From: Chloroflexia bacterium
GTDB taxonomy: Bacteria > Chloroflexota > Chloroflexia > Thermomicrobiales > UBA6265
Direction of reading: 5' to 3'
DNA: 8,296 nt
Assembly: GCA_030430125.1 (NCBI GenBank)
Contig: JAUIGA010000139.1
Coordinates: forward strand, 1 to 8,296
Part shown: positions 4,696-8,296 of the stretch, piece after piece
Layout of the letters: every line of letters starts with the position of its first letter
How positions within the stretch are numbered: position 1 is the first letter of the stretch
Notes under the pieces: model-generated
Told to the model about the DNA's origin: nothing
Database searches by the model: none
Seen by the model: only the letters and a program-made list of their open reading frames with translations
Position numbers and translations under genes: made by a program

Positions 4696-6000
4696 TCATG
4701 GTGTAGTGCCCACCGTGACCTGGGGCTGCTGTACGTGGCGAGTCGGCTCGTGGACATGCCGTCCGACGACACTGCCCAGCCGCTGGATGCCGGTCACAAT
4801 CGTTGCCTCATCGGATCTCGTGTAGTTCAGGCGAATATGGTGCGCGCCGCTGCCGTCGGGAAAGAACGATGGGCCTGGCACAAAGAGCACGCCTTTCGTC
4901 TCGAGCGACTCGCGCAGCAGGACATTGCTGTCGATGTGTTCGGGCAATGTTAGCCAGATGAACATGCCTCCTTCCGGCCGGCTCCACCCCACCCCAGGCG
5001 GCATGAAGCGCGCGAGGGCATCGAGCATCACATCGCGGCGATGCCGGTAGACGGGAAGGAGCTTTTCGACTTGCTTGCCAAAGCTCGCCGAGACCACCTC
5101 GTGCACGATCGCCTGGTCAAGCGTCGAACCGTGGAGGTCGGCGGCCTGCCGCGCGAGCACGATCTTCTGGACGACATCCCTTGCCGCGCAAATCCAGCCG
5201 ACACGCAGGCCGGGCGCGATGGTCTTGGAGAATGTTCCGGTGTAGATCACGCACGAACGGTCGACATCCCCCACTCGTTCGATGTCGAGTGCCAGCAGGG
5301 GCGGCACGGGTTCGCCGTCGAATCGCAGCGCCTGGTAGGCGGCATCCTCGATCACGGGGATGTCGAGCGCGGCGAGTATGTCCAGGAACCGCTCCCGGTT
5401 CGCGAGTGAGACCGTTTCACCGCTCGGGTTCGCAAAGTCGGGGACGACATAGGCGATCGCCGGCGGTGGCGCGTCGCCTGGGGTGATGATGCCGTCGGCC
5501 GTTGGCCCCAGTCCATCTTCGGTGGGGAGCGTGACCGTGGCGTAGGTTGGCTCGTAGACGCTGAACGCCTGCAGTGCGCCGAGGTAGGTCGGCGCGGTGG
5601 TGAGGATGGCATCGCCGGGATCCAGGAACAGCTTGCCGAGCAGATCCAACCCCTGTTGGGAACCGGTGGTGATGGCGATGTTGTCAGTTGTACACGGAAC
5701 GCCTAGGCGCGACATGTACCCGGCGATCCACTCGCGGAGCGGCTCGTATCCCTCGCTGACGGCGTACTGCAGCACGCCGGCTCGCCTGGCCGGATCCGCC
5801 ATGATGCGAGACACCGCCTGTGCGAGCTCCTTGCCCGGAAAGAGCTCGGGATCGGGAATGCCGCCGGCAAAGGAGATGATGTCCGGGTGCCCCAGGAGCT
5901 TGAGAAACTCGCGGATCGCGGACGGCTCAAGACCGGCGGCACGATGCGCGAACGCACTGGAACGACTCCAGTCAATCACTGCGCGGGACGAGGTGTACAT
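4696..6000 (-). CDS. PLP-dependent aminotransferase, class I/II, LysN / 2-aminoadipate type
   Basis: A 434-residue fold-type I aminotransferase. Motifs in order: SFAGGIPDPELFP (43-55, substrate-side loop typical of the LysN/ARO8-like group), LQYAVSEGYEPLR (77-89), TTGSQQGLDL (111-120), PDFANPSGET (187-196, N191 at the PLP ring), IEDAAYQALRF (217-227; D219 to pyridine N, Y222 to the PLP oxygen), the Schiff-base lysine K259 in TGTFSKTIAPGLRVGW (R266 to phosphate), and HIRLNYT (388-394; R390 binds the substrate carboxylate). All catalytic residues are present. Relatives include alpha-aminoadipate, branched-chain, aromatic and valine-pyruvate transaminases, so the substrate is open. Start ATG 6000 has GGAG 9 nt upstream. 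It is divergent from a MocR regulator and shares control DNA with it, so it is probably that regulator's target. The C-terminal 15-20 residues are an uncharacteristic polar tail. Confidence 0.9.
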   Translation of the reverse strand: MYTSSRAVIDWSRSSAFAHRAAGLEPSAIREFLKLLGHPDIISFAGGIPDPELFPGKELAQAVSRIMADPARRAGVLQYAVSEGYEPLREWIAGYMSRLGVPCTTDNIAITTGSQQGLDLLGKLFLDPGDAILTTAPTYLGALQAFSVYEPTYATVTLPTEDGLGPTADGIITPGDAPPPAIAYVVPDFANPSGETVSLANRERFLDILAALDIPVIEDAAYQALRFDGEPVPPLLALDIERVGDVDRSCVIYTGTFSKTIAPGLRVGWICAARDVVQKIVLARQAADLHGSTLDQAIVHEVVSASFGKQVEKLLPVYRHRRDVMLDALARFMPPGVGWSRPEGGMFIWLTLPEHIDSNVLLRESLETKGVLFVPGPSFFPDGSGAHHIRLNYTRSDEATIVTGIQRLGSVVGRHVHEPTRHVQQPQVTVGTTP

Positions 6001-6039
6001 CCTGGCATGCTCCGAGCGAGAGACGAATCAATGCCCAGC

Positions 6040-6068
6040 ATTGTATCTATGCACGATGTCGATGTCAC
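6040..6068 (-). promoter_or_regulatory. Sigma-70-type promoter of the aminotransferase gene
   Basis: Minus-strand -35 GTGACA (6068-6063), an exact 17-bp spacer, and -10 TACAAT (6045-6040); each box matches consensus at 5 of 6 positions. Transcription would start near 6033, giving a leader of about 33 nt with the GGAG ribosome site. The -35 box lies in a TGTCA repeat shared with the mocR promoter. Confidence 0.75.
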
Positions 6069-6087
6069 TACTATTGTCACTATGACA
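6063..6087. promoter_or_regulatory. Candidate MocR operator: TGTCA direct and inverted repeats between divergent promoters
   Basis: TGTCACTA occurs at 6063-6070 and again at 6075-6082, a 12-bp repeat period. The second copy also forms a perfect inverted repeat, TGTCA-cta-TGACA (6075-6087). An extra ATGTC lies just to the left (6056-6060). The half-sites overlay the -35 boxes of both promoters. Known MocR regulators such as GabR bind direct repeats near their own promoter, which fits this layout. Binding itself is inferred. Confidence 0.6.
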
Positions 6088-6102
6088 TTCGATAGGTATC
6101 AT
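6074..6102 (+). promoter_or_regulatory. Sigma-70-type promoter of the mocR gene
   Basis: -35 TTGTCA (6074-6079), an exact 17-bp spacer, and -10 TATCAT (6097-6102); each box matches at 5 of 6 positions. The expected start, about 7 bp after the -10, falls on or beside the A of the ATG at 6109, so the transcript is probably leaderless. Confidence 0.75.
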
Positions 6103-6108
6103 GGGGAC

Positions 6109-7530
6109 ATGAACGAGCATTGGACACCATCGCTGACCAGTGCCTACGGCACACTCCACGCCAGGCTGCTGCACGCCCTGCGGCGGGACATCGCCTCCGG
6201 CGCCCTGCACCCCGACGGCAAGATGCCGCCGCATCGCGAGCTGGCGCGACGGCTCGGGATCGGGGTTGGGACCGTCACGAGAGCTTATGCCGAGGCGGAG
6301 CGACTCGGTCTGCTGACAAGCACGGTCGGCCGCGGGACCTTCGTCGCCCGATCTGCGGCGCCGCTGACCGAGTCGGACTCGCTCTCAGGGCCTAACGGGT
6401 ATGGAGCACCCATTGACCTTTCGCAGAACCTGCCATCTGTCGACCCCGTGGCCGGACGCTTGCGCGACGTGCTCCATCGGTTGCAGTCCCGCCCCGACAT
6501 TGACCAGATCATGGCGCTACCGCCCCACGCCGGGATCGACGCACACCGCCAGGCGCTGGCCGGCTGGTTGCAAACGACCACGCAGTTCGCCGAAATCGAC
6601 TGGCGCCACCTGATCGTGACGACCGGGGCACAACAGGCGATGGATCTGGCTGTCGACGCAGTGTGTCGGCCTGGCGACACGATCCTGACGGAAGCCGCCA
6701 CGTTCGCCGGCATCCAGGCGATCGCGACGAACCGGGGGTTGCGCTGCTTCGGGGTGGCGATGGACCGCGAAGGCATTGACCCGGAGGCGCTCGAAGCGGC
6801 CGTTCGCGCGCACGGTGCCCGGGTGCTCTACTTCCAGCCGACGCTGCAGAACCCGACAACTCGCACCATGAGCTCAACGCGCCGTGCGGATATCGCCGCG
6901 ATCGCGCACAGGCACGACCTCACGTTGATCGAAGACGCCGTCAGCGCCCCGATCGCCTTCGCGTTGGGCCAACATCAGCCCGACCTGTTGCCAGTAGCGA
7001 TGCTGGCCCCGGAACGAACCTTCTTTCTCAGCAGCGTCTCCAAGGCGCTGGCGTCCGGGCTGCGGGTAGGCATGCTGGTGGTGCCCGACACCGCGCGGTT
7101 CGACCGCGTCTGCGCATCCATGCGTGCCGCGAGCTACGCCGCGGGAACGATCGGACCGCTCGTCGTGGCGCAGTGGATCAAGGACGGCGTCGCGGATCAA
7201 ATCCTCGGCGCGATCGCCCAGGAGTCGTCGACCCGGCTGGCGCTGGCCCGGCGGATGCTTGGCGATGCGATCGAGCCGCCCTCGTTCCCCACGAGCCTGC
7301 ACGCATGGCTGCCGATGACCGAGCTCCGCGCGGAGCGCGTGGCGAACAGCGCGCTCCGGCGAGGGGTCCTGCTGACACCGCCAGCGTCGTTCCTCATCGA
7401 TGGAGCATCCGTATCGGGTCTGCGCCTGTGCCTGAACTCGATCGCCCGGCAGGAACTCGAGCCGGCGCTGCGCACTGTCCGTTCTGTCCTGGCCGACGAG
7501 ATCGTCCCGGGGCGCACGTCGATCGTCTGA
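6109..7530 (+). CDS. MocR-type transcriptional regulator (GntR winged helix + aminotransferase-like domain)
   Basis: A 473-residue fusion. Residues about 12-80 form a GntR-type winged helix: LHALRRDIASGAL, MPPHRELARRLGIGVGTVTRAYAE (recognition helix about 52-63) and VGRGTFV as the wing. After a linker (about 81-115) comes an aminotransferase-like effector domain with TTGAQQAMDL (171-180), FQPTLQNPTT (242-251), D276 in LIEDAVSAP, the PLP lysine K312 in SSVSKALASGLRVG, and R439 in LRLCLN. MocR proteins bind PLP and sense an amino compound; they usually control a divergent neighbour and themselves. Compared with the neighbouring enzyme (IEDAAY), the Tyr that contacts PLP is Ser279 here, which would suit a sensor more than an efficient transaminase. 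Start: ATG 6109 sits at the predicted transcription start; an in-frame ATG at 6082 lies between the promoter boxes and is unlikely. Ligand unknown. Confidence 0.92.
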   Translation: MNEHWTPSLTSAYGTLHARLLHALRRDIASGALHPDGKMPPHRELARRLGIGVGTVTRAYAEAERLGLLTSTVGRGTFVARSAAPLTESDSLSGPNGYGAPIDLSQNLPSVDPVAGRLRDVLHRLQSRPDIDQIMALPPHAGIDAHRQALAGWLQTTTQFAEIDWRHLIVTTGAQQAMDLAVDAVCRPGDTILTEAATFAGIQAIATNRGLRCFGVAMDREGIDPEALEAAVRAHGARVLYFQPTLQNPTTRTMSSTRRADIAAIAHRHDLTLIEDAVSAPIAFALGQHQPDLLPVAMLAPERTFFLSSVSKALASGLRVGMLVVPDTARFDRVCASMRAASYAAGTIGPLVVAQWIKDGVADQILGAIAQESSTRLALARRMLGDAIEPPSFPTSLHAWLPMTELRAERVANSALRRGVLLTPPASFLIDGASVSGLRLCLNSIARQELEPALRTVRSVLADEIVPGRTSIV

Positions 7531-7531
7531 G

Positions 7532-7557
7532 CACGGCCGCACGACATGCGCGGCGTG
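7532..7557 (+). terminator. Hairpin directly after mocR
   Basis: CACG-g-CCGC (7532-7540) pairs with GCGGCGTG (7550-7557) with one bulged G and a 9-nt loop, beginning 1 bp past the stop codon. There is no U-tract. It separates mocR from the selW promoter. Confidence 0.4.
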
Positions 7558-7567
7558 GGCACGGACA

Positions 7568-7595
7568 TTGGCGAATCGGCAAATGTTGGTACCAT
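7568..7595 (+). promoter_or_regulatory. Promoter of the selW-like gene
   Basis: TTGGCG (7568-7573), a 16-bp spacer, and an extended -10 TGG-TACCAT (7587-7595). Start expected near 7602. The leader of about 53 nt has a small hairpin, CACCAC (7619-7624) with GTGGTG (7628-7633), before the ribosome site GAAAGGAAG (7641-7649). Confidence 0.5.
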
Positions 7596-7654
7596 GGGGG
7601 CACCACGATCCGAGCCGTCACCACAAGGTGGTGGCGCAGTGAAAGGAAGCTCCC

Positions 7655-7912
7655 ATGAGCAGCGACCAGCAGAATGGCACGATGCGGATTGAGTTCTGCA
7701 CATCCTGAGGGTACGACAAGCGCGCCGCCAGTTTGGCGGAGCATATCCTGCACAACCGGCCGCTCGATGTCGCGGATGGGGTTACCCTCATCCCGAGCAG
7801 CGGCGGAGTGTTCGAAGTCACGTACCGTGGTGAGGTGATCTTCTCGAAGAAGGCAGAGGGGCGCTTCCCCGAGCAGGCGGAGATCAATACGGCGATGGAC
7901 GCGGCGAGCTGA
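7655..7912 (+). CDS. selW: SelW/Rdx-family selenoprotein with in-frame UGA read as selenocysteine
   Basis: Read straight through TGA at 7706-7708, the frame gives 85 residues of a SelW-like (Rdx family) thioredoxin-fold protein. The N-terminal strand and redox motif RIEF-CTSU-GY (11-20) place C15 and U18 exactly as the family's CxxC/CxxU. Next come a helix with KRAASLAEHIL (22-32), the strand block VTLIPSSGGVFEV (43-55), and GEVIFSKKAEGRFPE (59-73), all characteristic of SelW-like proteins. Homology continues on both sides of the TGA, which rules out a stop or recent nonsense mutation as the simplest reading. A SECIS-like hairpin follows the codon. The final stop at 7910-7912 is also TGA. ATG 7655 has a GGAAG site 5-8 nt upstream; ATG 7682 is possible but lacks one. 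Expected cytosolic thiol/selenol redox protein; partner unknown. It is a single-gene unit. Confidence 0.9.
7706..7742 (+). promoter_or_regulatory. Bacterial SECIS-like element inside selW
   Basis: After UGA (7706-7708), CCGCC (7725-7729) pairs with GGCGG (7735-7739) around the loop AGUUU; A7730-U7734 may also pair. GC (7722-7723) with GC (7741-7742) extends the stem past one mismatch. A G lies in the first two loop bases, 22 nt after the UGA. This agrees with the described bacterial SECIS pattern (short GC stem, G at the start of the apical loop, loop about 16-37 nt from UGA). It would be the SelB binding site. Confidence 0.75.
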
Positions 7913-7932
7913 CGTCCCGGAACGAACGTCGA

Positions 7933-7973
7933 ACACCAAACACCGGGCAGAGAACTTGCCCGGTGTTTGGTGT
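7933..7973 (+). terminator. 17-bp perfect terminator stem after selW
   Basis: ACACCAAACACCGGGCA (7933-7949) is perfectly complementary to TGCCCGGTGTTTGGTGT (7957-7973) with a 7-nt loop. It lies 20 bp after the stop codon. The tail (GTGATTCC) has no U-run. It is also symmetrical enough to stop minus-strand transcripts. Confidence 0.8.
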
Positions 7974-8011
7974 GTGATTCCGAGTCCGGAACATCGCACG
8001 ATGGTCCTGTC

Positions 8012-8073
8012 GGGACGGGTACCCGGTGGGTCCGCCGTCACTGGTCAGGTGGGCCCGTCCCTTGTGGACGGGC
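8012..8073. repeat. Competing inverted repeats in the selW downstream gap
   Basis: CCCGTCCC (8054-8061) is fully complementary to GGGACGGG (8012-8019), while the overlapping GCCCGTCC (8053-8060) is fully complementary to GGACGGGC (8066-8073; 5-nt loop). The two 8-bp stems exclude each other. A palindrome CGGGTACCCG lies at 8016-8025. No gene follows on the plus strand inside the window, so a switch role has no visible target. Confidence 0.45.
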
Positions 8074-8203
8074 AGGATCGCCATCCCCGCCAGGAACCGA
8101 TCCCGTGCCGGCTGTGCCCGGCGATCGCACACAGTCCCCCATCGTCGCGCCCGGGCCTACCAGCCAACGTTCCCTCAAGCAGACCCGGGCCCACCGGGTT
8201 CGC

Positions 8204-8220
8204 CCCTTGCCTGTCAAGGG
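8204..8220 (-). terminator. Terminator-like hairpin after the right-edge gene
   Basis: CCCTTG (8204-8209) pairs with CAAGGG (8215-8220) around a 5-nt loop, starting 3 bp past the minus-strand stop at 8223. A second 6-bp hairpin follows at 8183-8199. No U-tract. Confidence 0.45.
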
Positions 8221-8222
8221 AG

Positions 8223-8296
8223 TCAGGTTCGCGGCATGGCGCGCCACTCGTCGGCGAGGTAGTCGAAGACGACGAAGTTGTCGTATGTCCCCTTGT
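8223..8296 (-). CDS. C-terminal fragment of an unidentified protein, partial at window edge
   Basis: The last 23 codons of a minus-strand gene, stop TGA at 8225-8223, continuing past the right edge. The visible end contains YDNFVVFDYLADEW and finishes with RAMPRT. The amphipathic, aromatic-rich composition and GC-rich third positions look like a true coding end, and hairpins start 3 bp after the stop. Too little is visible to name a family. It converges on the selW-like gene. Confidence 0.5.
   Translation of the reverse strand, partial: KGTYDNFVVFDYLADEWRAMPRT

Larger units (their letters stand above)
7913..8222. other. 310-bp gap between convergent selW and the right-edge gene
   Basis: No supported gene. 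It holds the selW terminator (7933-7973), a terminator-like hairpin for the right-edge gene (8204-8220), a second 6-bp hairpin next to it (ACCCGG 8183-8188 with CCGGGT 8194-8199), and a pair of competing stems at 8012-8073. A tRNA-Sec or other tRNA was looked for and not found. Confidence 0.65.

Noticed and set aside
4108..4953. Long plus-strand frames through 4108-4953
   Set aside because: They overlap two supported minus-strand genes, are rich in Arg, Pro and Ser, and lack ribosome sites.
7655..7708. Short 17-codon peptide or nonsense-mutated pseudogene
   Set aside because: SelW-family similarity continues in the same frame after the TGA with no other lesion, and a SECIS-like hairpin follows.
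7974..8222. tRNA-Sec (selC) or another tRNA near the selenoprotein gene
   Set aside because: No cloverleaf, no T-arm with matching stem and no long acceptor stem were found on either strand.

Overview
The window is GC-rich (about 63-65% by eye) bacterial chromosome with tightly packed genes and GC-rich third codon positions. No mobile element, rRNA, tRNA or CRISPR array was seen. A split lipoate ligase, a SelW-like selenoprotein, and a MocR regulator beside a LysN-like aminotransferase would suit a Chloroflexota/Thermomicrobia-type bacterium. That placement is an inference from gene content, not a measurement. The in-frame UGA in selW implies that the host decodes selenocysteine; no selA/B/C/D lies in the window.

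Left part (1-3012), all on the minus strand: the first codons of a probable ispH (89 down to the edge); a two-gene lipoylation operon, lplB then lplA, overlapping by 11 bp (1377 to 306), in which the ligase is split into an accessory C-terminal-domain protein and a catalytic protein; a hairpin-rich gap; and a VOC-domain gene followed 7 bp later by a DinB-like gene (3012 to 1680), ended by a hairpin terminator at 1577-1610.

Middle (3013-4695): a 412-bp gap with an outward promoter for the VOC operon and a long, strongly structured 5' leader for a secreted NlpC/P60 cell-wall hydrolase (3425-3976, plus). This gene converges on a small one-helix membrane protein (4324-4079, minus) across a shared hairpin. 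The next 371 bp hold no gene that I can support.

Right part (4696-7530): a LysN-like PLP aminotransferase (minus) and a MocR-type regulator (plus) are divergent. Their intergenic DNA carries two near-consensus back-to-back promoters. Both -35 boxes are copies of the same TGTCA element, which also forms an inverted repeat, so this looks like a self-contained autoregulated module. The mocR promoter places the transcription start at or next to the ATG, so its mRNA is probably leaderless.

Right end (7531-8296): an 85-residue SelW/Rdx-type selenoprotein gene (7655-7912) has an internal TGA at the redox position of a CxxU motif, a bacterial SECIS-like hairpin just after it, its own extended -10 promoter and a 17-bp perfect terminator stem. 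Ordinary gene calling would break or miss this gene, and it is the most notable item here. A convergent minus-strand gene enters at the right edge.
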